Assembly: GCF_011762125.1 (NCBI RefSeq)
Contig: NZ_JAASQN010000001.1
Span: 1,364,001 to 1,428,000, forward strand
DNA from: Sphingopyxis panaciterrae
GTDB lineage: Bacteria > Pseudomonadota > Alphaproteobacteria > Sphingomonadales > Sphingomonadaceae
Direction: 5' to 3'
Length of the DNA: 64,000 bases
Shown here: positions 27,761-37,900 of the stretch, piece after piece
How positions within the stretch are numbered: position 1 is the stretch's first letter
Layout: the number at the start of each line of letters is the position of its first letter
Translations under genes and position numbers: made by a program
The notes under the pieces: model-generated
The model's input: only the letters and a program-made list of their open reading frames with translations
The model's database searches: none
Told to the model about the DNA's origin: nothing

Positions 27761-29392
27761 ATGGCGCGGTTCATTTTTATCACCGGCGGCGTGGTCTCCT
27801 CCCTTGGCAAAGGTTTGATGGCGGCTAGCCTCGCGGCTCTGTTGCAGGCGCGGGGTTACCGCGTTCGCATCCGGAAGTTCGATCCCTATCTGAATGTCGA
27901 TCCGGGGACGATGTCGCCCTATCAGCACGGCGAGGTCTATGTGACCGACGATGGTGCCGAAACCGACCTCGATCTGGGCCATTATGAGCGCTTCACCGGC
28001 GTCGCGGCACGGCAGAGCGACAATGTCACCTCGGGCCGGATCTATCAGCAGATCATCACCAAGGAACGCCGCGGCGATTATCTGGGCGCAACGGTACAGG
28101 TCGTCCCGCACGTCACCGATGCGATCAAGGCCTTCGCGCGCACCGACATCGACGACCTCGATTTCGTGCTGTGCGAGATCGGTGGCACCGTCGGCGACAT
28201 CGAATCGCTGCCGTTCATCGAGGCGATCCGCCAATTGAGGAATGAAGAAGGCCGCGACAAGACGCTTTCGGTCCATGTCACGCTGGTGCCGTACATCGCG
28301 GCCGCGGGCGAGCTCAAGACCAAGCCGACGCAGCACAGCGTGCGCGAACTCGCGTCGCTGGGCGTCCAGCCCGATATCCTGCTCTGCCGCTGCGAAAAAC
28401 CGCTGCCCGAGGGCGAGCGCGCCAAGATCGCGCAATTCTGCAACGTGCGCAAGGAAGCGGTGATTCCGGCGCTCGACGCCGACAGCATCTATGCGGTGCC
28501 GGTGCAATATCATGGCGAAGGGCTCGACAGCGAGGTCTTGCGCGCTTTCGGTATCCACGACGCGCCCGATCCCGACCTGACGCGCTGGTACGACATCATG
28601 GATCGCAAACAGCATCCCGAAGGCGAGGTCACCATTGGCGTCGTCGGAAAATATGTGTCGCTGCCCGATGCGTATAAATCGCTGAACGAGGCGCTGGTTC
28701 ATGGTGGCATGGCGCATCGGGTCAAGGTCAACATCCGCTGGCTCGACGCCGAGATGTTCGAGGCCGATGAGGATCTCGCTGCGAATCTCGAGCCCCTGCA
28801 CGGCATCCTTGTTCCCGGCGGCTTCGGCGAGCGCGGGTCGGAGGGCAAGATCGCGAGCGTGCGTTTCGCGCGCGAGCGTAATGTGCCCTTCTTCGGCATT
28901 TGCCTTGGCATGCAGATGGCGTGCATCGAAGGGGCGCGGAACACGAGCGGGATCGACAAGGCGTCGAGCACCGAATTCGGACCCACGGAAGAGCCGATCG
29001 TCGGGCTGATCACCGAATGGATGAGCGCCGAGGGCTTGCAAAAGCGCGGCGCCAATACCGACCTTGGTGGCACGATGCGGCTGGGTGCCTATGAAGCGAA
29101 ACTGTCGCCGAACAGCCATGTCGCAAGCGTTTATGGCGCGAACGAGATCAGCGAGCGGCACCGCCACCGTTACGAGGTCAATGGCGCATATCGCGACCGG
29201 CTCGAATCGGGCGGGCTCGTCTTTTCGGGTATGTCGCCTGACGGGATGCTGCCGGAAATCGTTGAGCGTCCCGACCATCCGTGGTTTATCGGGGTGCAGT
29301 TCCATCCGGAACTGAAGTCGAAGCCTTTCGATCCGCATCCCTTGTTCGCGGGATTCATCGAAGCGGCGGTCAAACAGAGCCGGCTGGTCTAG
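27761..29392 (+). CDS. pyrG: CTP synthase
   Basis: The 543-residue product has the N-terminal synthase domain beginning [15 protein letters not shown] (ATP site), with ECxxGG-like [14 protein letters not shown]. The C-terminal class I amidotransferase domain has its nucleophile Cys in [14 protein letters not shown] and the His/Glu pair in [11 protein letters not shown]. It converts UTP to CTP with glutamine nitrogen. A Crp-type regulator follows 27 bases after the stop on the same strand. Confidence 0.97.
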   Translation: MARFIFITGGVVSSLGKGLMAASLAALLQARGYRVRIRKFDPYLNVDPGTMSPYQHGEVYVTDDGAETDLDLGHYERFTGVAARQSDNVTSGRIYQQIITKERRGDYLGATVQVVPHVTDAIKAFARTDIDDLDFVLCEIGGTVGDIESLPFIEAIRQLRNEEGRDKTLSVHVTLVPYIAAAGELKTKPTQHSVRELASLGVQPDILLCRCEKPLPEGERAKIAQFCNVRKEAVIPALDADSIYAVPVQYHGEGLDSEVLRAFGIHDAPDPDLTRWYDIMDRKQHPEGEVTIGVVGKYVSLPDAYKSLNEALVHGGMAHRVKVNIRWLDAEMFEADEDLAANLEPLHGILVPGGFGERGSEGKIASVRFARERNVPFFGICLGMQMACIEGARNTSGIDKASSTEFGPTEEPIVGLITEWMSAEGLQKRGANTDLGGTMRLGAYEAKLSPNSHVASVYGANEISERHRHRYEVNGAYRDRLESGGLVFSGMSPDGMLPEIVERPDHPWFIGVQFHPELKSKPFDPHPLFAGFIEAAVKQSRLV

Positions 29393-29419
29393 GACCGCCG
29401 GCAAAAAAGGGTCAGGGAC

Positions 29420-30103
29420 ATGGATCACGCGAAACTCGCCGAATTACAGGGTCCCGACAGTATTTTTTCCGGGCTTTCGATCCAGGACTGGGCCGACATC
29501 GCCGGGCGCGCGGTCCAGGTCAATTTTACCAAGGGCAAGGAATTGCTCAGCCAAGGCGATGCAGGCGACAGCCTGCTCATCCTGACCGAAGGCAGTGCGC
29601 GCGTGTCGATGCTCACCGCCAACGGGCGCGAGATCGTGCTGGCCTATGCCGAACCCGGCGCGGTGCTCGGCGAAATCGCCTTGCTCGATGGCGGTGAACG
29701 CACGGCATCGGTGGCCGCGACGAGTGCTGGCAGTGCGCTCCAGCTGGGCCGCAACGCGATGCGTGACTTCGCAACCAGCCATCCCGATTTCGCTTGGTCG
29801 CTGATGCAGCAGCTCGCGCGGCGGCTGCGCATGGCCGACCAGACGATCGAAAGCGACCGCGCCTATGCATCGGGTCCGCGGCTCGCGCGCTATCTCAAGC
29901 GCCTGATTCGCAAGGATGCGGAGACCGAGCAGCGCGTCGAACTCAGCCAGACCGAACTCGGCAACTTCGCGGGGATGAGCCGCGAGCATATCAACCGCCA
30001 GCTGCGCAGTTGGGAAGAATCGGGGATCATCTCGCTCGAGCAAGGGCGGGTGCGGGTGCTCGATGCCGATATGCTGGAGGATATCAGCGAGAGCGAAGGG
30101 TAG
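29420..30103 (+). CDS. Crp/Fnr family transcriptional regulator
   Basis: The product is 227 residues. The cyclic-nucleotide-binding beta-roll (about 18-130) carries a phosphate-binding cassette GEIALLDGGERTASV with the key Arg. The C-terminal winged helix (about 150-222) contains ELGNFAGMSREHINRQLRSW. There is no Cys in the protein, so it is not an Fe-S Fnr oxygen sensor. A cAMP-type ligand is plausible from the cassette but unproven. Targets are not known. It begins 27 bases after pyrG and may be co-transcribed with it. Confidence 0.9.
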   Translation: MDHAKLAELQGPDSIFSGLSIQDWADIAGRAVQVNFTKGKELLSQGDAGDSLLILTEGSARVSMLTANGREIVLAYAEPGAVLGEIALLDGGERTASVAATSAGSALQLGRNAMRDFATSHPDFAWSLMQQLARRLRMADQTIESDRAYASGPRLARYLKRLIRKDAETEQRVELSQTELGNFAGMSREHINRQLRSWEESGIISLEQGRVRVLDADMLEDISESEG

Positions 30104-30146
30104 GGGCAGGTTTCGGCTGGTGGTGGCCGTTTGATTTCCTATCCGT

Positions 30147-30217
30147 GTCATCCCCGCGAAAGCGGGGACCCAGGGCTGCGCAATCCCGCCCTGGGTCCCC
30201 GCTTTCGCGGGGATGAC
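30147..30217. repeat. near-perfect long inverted repeat, GTCATCCCCGCG family
   Basis: The left arm starts GTCATCCCCGCGAAAGCGGG, continuing about 10 more bases. The right arm is its reverse complement, with about 14 bases between them. Each arm also contains its own CCCCGC/GCGGGG hairpin. It lies just after the Crp-type gene and may serve as its 3' structure. A diverged relative lies at 62432-62499. The stretch 30218-30322 between this repeat and the RNA candidate shows no gene or structure that I can support. Confidence 0.85.
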
Positions 30218-30306
30218 AAAGATTGGGTGCGCATGACGAGGTTTGGATGGCCGCTTCCCACCCCAAAGCTGATGCAAAGCCTGAACGCAAGCGCCGGAAT
30301 CACAAC

Positions 30307-30334
30307 GCCCGGGCCTCTTTCGAGACCCGGGCGC
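30307..30334 (-). terminator. strong hairpin at the 3' end of the RNA candidate
   Basis: CGCCCGGG pairs with CCCGGGCG and is extended by CTCT/GAGA with one bulge. It lies at the predicted 3' end of the minus-strand RNA and overlaps its closing stem. The following sequence has only a short, broken T-run, so it could be a processing structure or a terminator. Confidence 0.45.
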
Positions 30335-30496
30335 CTGTGACGAACTACCGCCATCCCCCTTTGCGCAGACCAGGCGAATGGCCTGCACTCCCTGGAGCCG
30401 GGCCTTTGGGCCGCGTTGAACCAGAAGTCATCGGGCTAGGGCGAACGAACGGGCTTGTCACCCTTTGCGAACGCTCTCAGGGTCCTTTTGCCCTCT
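30323..30496 (-). ncRNA. ssrS: probable 6S RNA
   Basis: The minus-strand sequence has 6S-like landmarks. Near the 5' end are CCCUGAGAGCGUUCGCAA (E. coli 6S has CUCUGAGAUGUUCGCAA) and, 30 or so bases later, CCCUAGCCCGAU (E. coli CCCUGAGCCGAU). It can fold as one long irregular hairpin: GGACCC with GGGUCU and GUGAC with GUCAC in the closing stem, a large central bubble, a 3'-side bubble hairpin (GCAGGC...GCCUGG), and a terminal hairpin with a GGCC-CAAA-GGCC tip. Length of about 165-175 bases fits 6S, which binds and inhibits housekeeping RNA polymerase in stationary phase. Assignment is by eye, and the exact ends are uncertain. Confidence 0.55.
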
Positions 30497-30512
30497 GCTG
30501 TGGCCGATGGGC

Positions 30513-30540
30513 AACATATTTTGCGAATCGTTCGCAACAA
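30513..30540 (-). promoter_or_regulatory. possible promoter for the RNA candidate, with palindrome in the spacer
   Basis: On the minus strand TTGTTG (30540-30535) and TATGTT (30518-30513) are separated by 16 bases. A perfect palindrome TTGCGAA-TCG-TTCGCAA (30521-30537) fills the spacer. It could be an operator or part of the core promoter. The hexamers are only moderate matches to consensus. Confidence 0.35.
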
Positions 30541-30634
30541 ATCGCGCGCGGGCGCCCATTGCCAGCGCCGATGCCGCTCCCTAAAGCACCGGCATGACCG
30601 CAACGCGCCCCGCGCCGAACAGGCCGTCCGCTTT

Positions 30635-31885
30635 ATGATCCTGCGTCCGTACGAACGCACCATCTTCAAACGCTATCTGCTGCCCCAGCGCGGCGAGGGG
30701 TTCATCTTCGTTGCCGCGGCGTTCAGCTTCATGGCCGTGACGCTCGGCGTCGCGGCGCTGGTGATCGTGATGAGCGTGATGAATGGAGTGCGCGCCGACC
30801 TGTTCGACAAGATCGTCGGGCTGAACGGCCATGCGGTGGTCCAGGGTTTCGGCGGCCGGATCGACGACTGGCAGGGCGTGCTGAAGCAGGCGAAGGCGAC
30901 ACCCGGCGTGGTATCGGCGACGCCGCTGATCGAGCAGCCGCTGCTCGCAACGTTCAGCGGGCGCGTCGAGGGCGTGCTGGTGCGCGGGATGACCGTCGCC
31001 GACATCCGGAAAAACGAAGTACTGGGGGGCAAGGTGCTCCAGGGCAGCCTCAATTCGCTGACCCCCAATGCCGGCAATGTCGCGATCGGCAGCGAACTGG
31101 CGCGCAACCTGGGCGCGACGGTGGGATCGAACCTGACGATCATCAACCCGGCGGGCCGGTCGACACCCTTCGGCACGGTGCCGCGCGAGATCAGCTATCG
31201 CGTGACGGCGGTGTTCGAAATCGGCGTCTATGATTTCGACAAGGCCTATGTCGTGATGCCGATGGAGGATGCGCAACTGCTCCTGCTCACCGGCGACCAG
31301 ATCGGGATGATCGAGGTCAAGGTGACCGATCCCGACAAGGTCGGCCCGATATTGCAGCCGCTGGCGGAGAAGGTCGCGGCGCAGGCGGTGATTTCCGACT
31401 GGCGGTCGATGAACGCCAGCCTGTTCGAAGCGCTGTCGGTCGAGCGCGTTGCGATGTTCGTGATCCTGTCGCTGATCATCCTCGTCGCCTCGTTCAACAT
31501 CATCTCGTCGCTGATCATGCTGGTCCGCGCCAAGACGCGCGACATGGCGATTTTGCGGACGATGGGCGCGCCGCGCGATGCCGTGATGCGCATCTTCATC
31601 GCGATCGGCCTTGCGATCGGGGTCGCCGGCACATTGGTCGGGATGGCGATCGGCTTTGCCACGCTCTACTTCCGTCAGGAGGTGCTGCGCGGGGTCGAGT
31701 TTCTGACCGGGCAACAGCTCTGGGATCCGTCGATCCGCTTCCTTGCCGAATTGCCGTCGAAGCCCGACCCGTTCGAAATCGCGGTGATCGGGACGATGAC
31801 GATCGTCTTCAGCTTCCTCGCGACGCTCTACCCGGCCTATAAGGCGGCGAATACCGACCCCGTGCAGGTGCTGCGCTATGAGTGA
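30635..31885 (+). CDS. lolC: lipoprotein-releasing ABC transporter permease LolC/LolE
   Basis: The product is 416 residues. The start [26 protein letters not shown] followed by the first membrane helix is the LolC/E pattern. A large periplasmic domain (about 48-270) follows, then three helices (about 275-400), ending in the typical [18 protein letters not shown]. With LolD it extracts outer-membrane lipoproteins from the inner membrane. As in other alphaproteobacteria a single permease probably serves as a homodimer (LolF-like). The chosen ATG at 30635 lacks a strong ribosome site; the ORF is open 60 codons further upstream, but that part has no family similarity. It overlaps lolD by 8 bases. 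Confidence 0.92.
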   Translation: MILRPYERTIFKRYLLPQRGEGFIFVAAAFSFMAVTLGVAALVIVMSVMNGVRADLFDKIVGLNGHAVVQGFGGRIDDWQGVLKQAKATPGVVSATPLIEQPLLATFSGRVEGVLVRGMTVADIRKNEVLGGKVLQGSLNSLTPNAGNVAIGSELARNLGATVGSNLTIINPAGRSTPFGTVPREISYRVTAVFEIGVYDFDKAYVVMPMEDAQLLLLTGDQIGMIEVKVTDPDKVGPILQPLAEKVAAQAVISDWRSMNASLFEALSVERVAMFVILSLIILVASFNIISSLIMLVRAKTRDMAILRTMGAPRDAVMRIFIAIGLAIGVAGTLVGMAIGFATLYFRQEVLRGVEFLTGQQLWDPSIRFLAELPSKPDPFEIAVIGTMTIVFSFLATLYPAYKAANTDPVQVLRYE

Positions 31886-32555
31886 CGTCGTGCTTGAACT
31901 TGTCCAGTTGAAGCGCAGCTTCACGCAGGGCGACGTCACCATCGAGGTGCTGCGCGGCGTCGACGCGCATCTGAAGCGCGGCGAGATCGTCGCGCTGCTC
32001 GGGCCGTCAGGATCGGGCAAGTCGACGATGCTGCAAGCCGTCGGGCTGCTCGAGGGCGGTTTCGACGGCACGATCCGCATCGATGGCGCCGATGTCACGC
32101 GCTACGAGCAGGGCGAGCGGACGAAGACGCGGCGCGAAAAGATCGGCTTCGTCTATCAATTCCATCATTTGCTGCCCGATTTCAACGCGATCGAGAATGT
32201 CATCCTGCCGCAGCTGATCCGCGGGACGGGGCAGAAGGCGGCGGAAGAACGCGCCGCCGACCTGCTCGGCCGGCTGGGGCTCGGCGAGCGGCTGCATCAC
32301 AAGCCGAGCAAGCTGTCGGGTGGCGAGCAGCAACGCGTCGCGGTGGCGCGCGCGCTGGCGAACCGGCCGCTGCTCGTGCTTGCCGACGAGCCGACGGGCA
32401 ACCTCGACGAGGCGACCGCCGACCGCGTGTTCGACCAGTTCGTGAAGCTGGTGCGCGACCATGGCTCGGCGGCGCTGGTCGCGACGCACAACGAACGGCT
32501 CGCGGCAAAGATGGACCGCGTGCTGCGCTTGCACGAAGGCCATATCGAGGCGTAG
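31878..32555 (+). CDS. lolD: lipoprotein-releasing ABC transporter ATP-binding protein
   Basis: The 225-residue ATPase has Walker [10 protein letters not shown] (about 41-49), a Q-loop in [16 protein letters not shown], signature [15 protein letters not shown], and Walker [15 protein letters not shown]. The H-loop is in VATHNERLA. It powers LolC-driven lipoprotein release. Its start codon lies within the end of lolC, which indicates translational coupling. Confidence 0.95.
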   Translation: MSDVVLELVQLKRSFTQGDVTIEVLRGVDAHLKRGEIVALLGPSGSGKSTMLQAVGLLEGGFDGTIRIDGADVTRYEQGERTKTRREKIGFVYQFHHLLPDFNAIENVILPQLIRGTGQKAAEERAADLLGRLGLGERLHHKPSKLSGGEQQRVAVARALANRPLLVLADEPTGNLDEATADRVFDQFVKLVRDHGSAALVATHNERLAAKMDRVLRLHEGHIEA

Positions 32556-32584
32556 GCTGCGCCCGGCATCGGAGGGGATATCAT

Positions 32585-33061
32585 ATGGCGCTTTACGATC
32601 TTGCGGCAAAGCTTCCGGGCGGCGGCACGCAATCCCTGGCCGACTATCACGGCAAGGTGCTGCTGATCGTCAACACCGCGTCGAAATGCGGCTTCACCCC
32701 GCAATATGAGGGGCTGGAGGAACTGTATCGCGATTACAAGGATCGCGGGTTCGAGGTGCTTGCCTTCCCGTGCAACCAGTTCGGGGCACAGGAACCGGGC
32801 GACGCGGCCGAAATCGCCAATTTCTGTTCGCTGACCTATGATGTCAGCTTTCCGGTGATGGCGAAGATCGACGTCAACGGCAGCGATGCCGATCCGATCT
32901 TCAAGCATCTGAAGGATGAAAAGACCGGGCTGCTCGGCAGCGGGATCAAGTGGAATTTCACCAAATTCCTGGTCGACCGCGACGGCAAGACGGTGTCGCG
33001 CCACGCCCCGACGACGAAGCCCGAACAGCTTCGCAAGGAGATCGAGGCGCTGCTGGGTTGA
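32585..33061 (+). CDS. glutathione peroxidase family thiol peroxidase
   Basis: The 158-residue product has catalytic Cys35 in NTASKCGFTPQ, the GPx signature LAFPCNQFGAQEPG with the active-site Gln, and Trp/Asn in IKWNFTKFLVDRDG. The active residue is Cys rather than selenocysteine, and Cys63 and Cys82 could resolve it. Bacterial members often use thioredoxin instead of glutathione. It reduces hydroperoxides. It lies 29 bases after lolD and ends four bases from the convergent gene at 33066. Confidence 0.93.
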   Translation: MALYDLAAKLPGGGTQSLADYHGKVLLIVNTASKCGFTPQYEGLEELYRDYKDRGFEVLAFPCNQFGAQEPGDAAEIANFCSLTYDVSFPVMAKIDVNGSDADPIFKHLKDEKTGLLGSGIKWNFTKFLVDRDGKTVSRHAPTTKPEQLRKEIEALLG

Positions 33062-33065
33062 TTGC

Positions 33066-34778
33066 CTAGCGGGCGGTGAAATCACCGGCGGGCGGTCGCG
33101 GCAGGTCGCGGCGCCGGACCTCGACCCATATCGGCTTGCGCCCCAGCCGCGCGTTGAAGAGGCTGTTGAAGGTTGCCGGATCGCGCGGCGACGCGCCCAG
33201 CGTTTCGCCATAAATGCGGCCGACCGCCTTTGGGTCATAGCCCATGGCGTTCAGCAGGGTGGGGAAGATGCGGTAGTGGCTCGACGCATCGAAATGCTGC
33301 TTTGCGGCGGCGTTCCAGCGGTCCGCCCCGGTCCCGGCCGTGCCGATGACGACGAGCGGCACGGCGCCCTCTTCGCTCGCCGGAAGGGGGCTGCAATGTG
33401 TCGTCGTCCCGGGATCGCCGCGCTCGTGGAGGTTTTGCCCATGGTCGGACGTGTAGACGATGAGCGCCCCGTCGAGCGCCGCGCCGGCGAAGATGCGGTC
33501 GAAGAAGGCGCCGACCGTCCACGCCACCGTATTGCGATAGCTGTTGCGGTAGAGGCGCCACGCCTCGGCGCCGCTGAAGAGGTTTTCGGGCAGCTTCATT
33601 TCGGTGACCGCGACGGTTTCGCCGCGCGGCAAGGCGGGCTGGTAGGTCGCGGCGGATGCGGGGTATTTGTCCGCCACCGGAAAATGGGCGCCCATCTTGT
33701 TGATCAGCACGAAATCGCGGCGACCGTTGTTCAGCAGCGCGATCAGGGCGTCGGCCGCAGCCATGTCACGATCGACGACGGGAATCTCGTCGAACTGGAC
33801 AAAATGATCGATGCCACGTCGCTCGACGTCGTCCATCCCGTTTTGATAGGAGCCGCCGGTCCGTTGCGCATCGATATAGGTCGTGCGGAACCCCGCCGTG
33901 TGCGCGTAGTCGAAGATCGACGGCATCGCGGCGTTCAGCCGCTGATATTTGCCGCGCGTGCCGCCGTGCCGGAGGGTGAGGTTGCTGCCATAGCTGCAAT
34001 TGGTGATCGACGCCGCGATGCCGAAATTGCTGACGGCGATATCGCGCGGCGGCGACAGGAGACCCGAGTGGACGCCGGCCGTGTCGTTGATGTCGAGATA
34101 GCGCGCGGCGATGCTTTCATCGATGATCAGCACGATATCGCCCTGTCCGGCCGCCGGCTTCGGGATGAGCCGCACCGGCTGGCGCGGGGGTACGGGCATC
34201 GCGACCGCCTCTATGACGTATAAGGTGGCATAGGAGGTTCCGACCGAGGCGGCGGGCAAACCGCGCGCGCCTTCGCCGCCGCGGAAAAACAGCAGGGCGG
34301 TGAGGATCGTCAGGCCGGCGAAGGGCGCCAGTATCGCCACCACGCCCGGCATTCGCCGCGACGGCCCGGGTTTGATGCCAATGGCGAAGAAGAGAAGGAA
34401 GGCACCCGCCGCGGCGTGGGCGATCGACGCGCCATGTTGCGCAAAAGCGTCATCGAGGAAGCCGGCCGAATCGAGCATGGAAACGAACGCATCGTAGCTC
34501 ATCGCCTTGGCCGTCGCGGCCTGAAAGCCGTCGACGAGCAACGCTGTGAGCAGCGATATGGTGGCCCAGGCCCACCGCAGCGGCGATGACTGAATGAAGG
34601 CCGCACCCCACAGGCAGGCGGCCAGAATGCCATAAAGCGCGGCATAGAGCAGCAATTGGAGCGACGCCCCCAGCATGGCAACGCGCGCGGCGACTTCGCC
34701 GAATCCGAACGCCAGACCGAGCAGCAGGAGAATTGTCTTGGCCGCTGCCCTTGCTTTCGTTGCCGTCATTACTCGCAT
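33066..34778 (-). CDS. phosphoethanolamine-transferase-like membrane sulfatase-fold protein
   Basis: The 570-residue product has about five N-terminal membrane helices (about 15-185) and then a periplasmic alkaline-phosphatase-fold domain. The nucleophile region reads IIDESIAARYLDINDTAG; the Thr in NDT corresponds to the phosphorylated Thr of EptA-type enzymes, and the Glu in IIDES to a zinc ligand. VYTSDHGQNLHE supplies the Asp-His metal pair, and a His lies in TTTHCSPLP. Members move phosphoethanolamine to lipid A or to other envelope glycans. The acceptor here is unknown. An internal ATG at 34769 is an alternative start. Confidence 0.8.
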   Translation of the reverse strand: MRVMTATKARAAAKTILLLLGLAFGFGEVAARVAMLGASLQLLLYAALYGILAACLWGAAFIQSSPLRWAWATISLLTALLVDGFQAATAKAMSYDAFVSMLDSAGFLDDAFAQHGASIAHAAAGAFLLFFAIGIKPGPSRRMPGVVAILAPFAGLTILTALLFFRGGEGARGLPAASVGTSYATLYVIEAVAMPVPPRQPVRLIPKPAAGQGDIVLIIDESIAARYLDINDTAGVHSGLLSPPRDIAVSNFGIAASITNCSYGSNLTLRHGGTRGKYQRLNAAMPSIFDYAHTAGFRTTYIDAQRTGGSYQNGMDDVERRGIDHFVQFDEIPVVDRDMAAADALIALLNNGRRDFVLINKMGAHFPVADKYPASAATYQPALPRGETVAVTEMKLPENLFSGAEAWRLYRNSYRNTVAWTVGAFFDRIFAGAALDGALIVYTSDHGQNLHERGDPGTTTHCSPLPASEEGAVPLVVIGTAGTGADRWNAAAKQHFDASSHYRIFPTLLNAMGYDPKAVGRIYGETLGASPRDPATFNSLFNARLGRKPIWVEVRRRDLPRPPAGDFTAR

Positions 34779-34966
34779 TCATTTCTATCGGTCGGGCCCG
34801 GCCAACGTCCTTCGAGACGCTATCGCGACACGCTCCATGGCTTCTCAGGGCAAACGGATCAACCCGGACCGGAAAGGCTCTAACATCCGGTTATTGATAT
34901 TCCATCCGTGCGGCGAACGGGCAATCGGCCCTTTCGCGAATCATCGCATCCGCCTAGCCTGTTTCG

Positions 34967-37900
34967 ATGGCCTATAGCCCCTTTGTTCCGCTGCGCGTCT
35001 TTTCCAGTTTTACCATGCTGGAGGGGGCGATCGACCCCAAGGCAATCGCCAAGGCGGCGCGTGACCGCGGGTTTCCGGCGATCGCGATCTGCGACCGCAA
35101 CGGCCTTTATGGCGCAATGGCGTTCGGCGAGGCGTGCAAGGCCGCCGGGGTGCAGCCGGTGGTCGGCGCGATGCTCAGCGTGGCGCGCCCCGGGCAACGG
35201 CTTGCGAACGGCGCGCCGCTGATCGACTGGATCGCGCTGTTTGCACAGGATGAGACGGGCTATGGCAATTTGTGCGCGCTCGTGTCGGGCGCGCATCTTG
35301 GCCGTCCGGTCGAACAGGATCCGCATGTTTCGCTGTCCGATATCGCGGGCAAGAGCGATGGCCTCATTTGCCTGACCGGCGGCGGCGAAGGCGCACTCGC
35401 GCGGCTGCTTGCCGACGAACAGGTCACCGCTGCCAACGATTATGTCGAGCAGCTCGAAGCGCTGTTCGCGGGGCGGCTGTACATCGAATTGTCGCGCCGC
35501 GGCGATGCGGCCGAAATCGCCGCCGAAAAGGCGTTGCTCGACATGGCCTATGCGCGCGCACTGCCGATCGTCGCGACCAATCCGGCGAATTTCGTCGAAC
35601 CGAACTTCCACCCCGCGCATGATGCGATGCTGTGCATCGCGCAGTCGGCCTATGTCGAGAGCGAGGACCGGCGCGTTTCGAGCCCCGAGGCGTGGCTGAA
35701 GCCCGCCGAGGCGATGGAGGACAGCTTCTCCGATCTCCCCGAGGCGATGCGCAACACGCTGGTCATCGCGCAGCGCTGCGCGTTCATGGCGCCGAAGCGC
35801 GCGCCGATCCTGCCGAGCCTTGCCGGCGACCGCGAGGCCGAGGCGGCACAACTCAAAGCGGATGCGCACGCCGGCCTCGCGGCGCGGCTGGCGCTCCATT
35901 CCGATCTGACCGCGGAAGAGCGGCAGGCCTATGTCGAGCGGCTCGATTTCGAAGTCGGCGTTATCGTCCAGATGGGCTTCCCGGGATATTTCCTGATCGT
36001 TGCCGACTTCATCAAATGGGCGAAAGCGCACGATATTCCGGTGGGGCCGGGGCGCGGTTCGGGCGCAGGCAGCGTCGTCGCCTGGGCGCTGACTATCACC
36101 GACCTCGATCCACTCAAATTGGGCCTGCTGTTCGAACGCTTCCTCAACCCCGAACGCGTGTCGATGCCCGACTTCGATATCGACTTTTGCGAAACGCGGC
36201 GCGGCGAGGTGATCCGCTATGTGCAGGAGAAATATGGCCGCGATACCGTCGCGCAGATCATCACCTTCGGTAAGCTGAAGGCGCGTGCGGTGCTCAAGGA
36301 CACCGGGCGCGTGCTCCAGATGAGCTATGGCCAGGTCGACCGGCTCGCGAAGCTGGTGCCCAATCACCCGACTGACCCCTGGACGCTCGAACGCGCGCTG
36401 AACGGCGTTGCCGAGCTGATGACCGAATATAAGCAGGACGACGGGGTGCGCCGCCTGTTCGACATGGCGCGCCAGTTGGAAGGCCTGCCGCGGCACAGCT
36501 CGACCCACGCCGCGGGCGTGGTGATCGGCGACCGCCCGCTCGACCAGCTCGTCCCGCTCTATCGCGACCCGCGCTCGGACATGCCGGTGACGCAGTTCGA
36601 CATGAAATATGTCGAGACCGCGGGGCTGGTGAAATTCGACTTCCTCGGATTGAAGACGCTCTCGGTGCTGAAGGAAGCCAAGCGGCTGCTCGCGCTGCGC
36701 GGGATCGATGTCGATCTCGATACGCTCGCATGGGACGATAATGCGGTTTACGAACTGCTTCAACGCGGTGAGACGGTCGGGGTGTTCCAGCTGGAATCCG
36801 AAGGCATGCGGCGGACGCTGTCGGCGGTGAAGCCGACCAATTTTGGCGATATCATCGCGCTCGTGGCGCTGTATCGCCCGGGGCCGATGGACAATATTCC
36901 GCTGTTCGGCGCGCGTAAGAACGGGCGCGAGGCGATCGCCTATCCGCACCCGTTGCTCGAAGGCATCCTGGCCGAAACCTACGGCATCTTCGTCTATCAG
37001 GAACAGGTGATGCAGGCGGCGCAGATTCTGGCCGGGTACAGCCTCGGCGGCGCCGACCTCTTGCGCCGCGCGATGGGCAAGAAGGTCCAGGCCGAAATGG
37101 ACGCGCAGCGCGAGACGTTCGTGAAGGGCTGCGGCGAGTATAACCAGATCAATGCCAAGGCGGCGAACGAACTGTTCGACTTGATCGACAAGTTCGCCGG
37201 CTATGGTTTCAACAAGAGCCATGCCGCGGCCTATGCGCTGCTGTCGTACCAGACGGCGTGGCTGAAGGCGCATTATCCGCACGAATTTTTCGCGGCATCG
37301 ATGTCGTTCGACAGCCATCAGACCGACAAATTATCGATCTTCATCGACGATATGCGCCGTTTGGGCGTCGAGGTCACGCCGCCGTCGATCAACGACAGCG
37401 AGGCCGATTTCTCGGTCGGCCAGAGCGGCGAGGAACTGACCGTCCGCTATGCGCTGGGAGCGCTGAAAGGCGTCGGCGAGAAAGCCATGGAAGCGCTGGT
37501 CGCCGAACGGCAGGCGAAGGGGGATTTCGCAAGCCTCGACGACTTTGCGAACCGTATCGATCCCAAGATACTCAATCGCCGCCAACTCGAAGCGCTGGCC
37601 GGGGCGGGAGCTTTCGACGGGATCGAACCCGATCGCCCGCGAGTTTATGTCGGCGCCGAAGCGATGCTGGGATCGGCGAGCGTCAATGCGCGCGAACGCT
37701 CGATCGGGCAGGACTTCCTGTTCGGCGAAATCGATACGGTACCGGCGTTGCGCCTGCCCGCTGCCGAACCCTGGACGCTCGCCGAGCGCATGACGCGTGA
37801 AAAGGAGGCCTTTGGTTTCTATTTCTCGGCGCATCCGGTCGAGCAATATGAGGCGATCGTGCTGGCGCGCGGTGCGCGTAGCTATGGCGACATTTGCACC

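Noticed and set aside
29420..30103. oxygen-sensing Fnr
   Set aside because: The protein contains no cysteine, so it cannot hold the Fe-S cluster.
30323..30496. tRNA, tmRNA, SRP RNA or RNase P RNA in this gap
   Set aside because: None of the expected conserved segments (T-loop, GGAAG tetraloop context, P4 core) is present on either strand; 6S fits better.
34880..37318. 812-codon ORF on the minus strand opposite dnaE
   Set aside because: It is antisense to a certain gene, rich in Arg/His/Gln/Ala, and has no motif. This is a GC-codon shadow.
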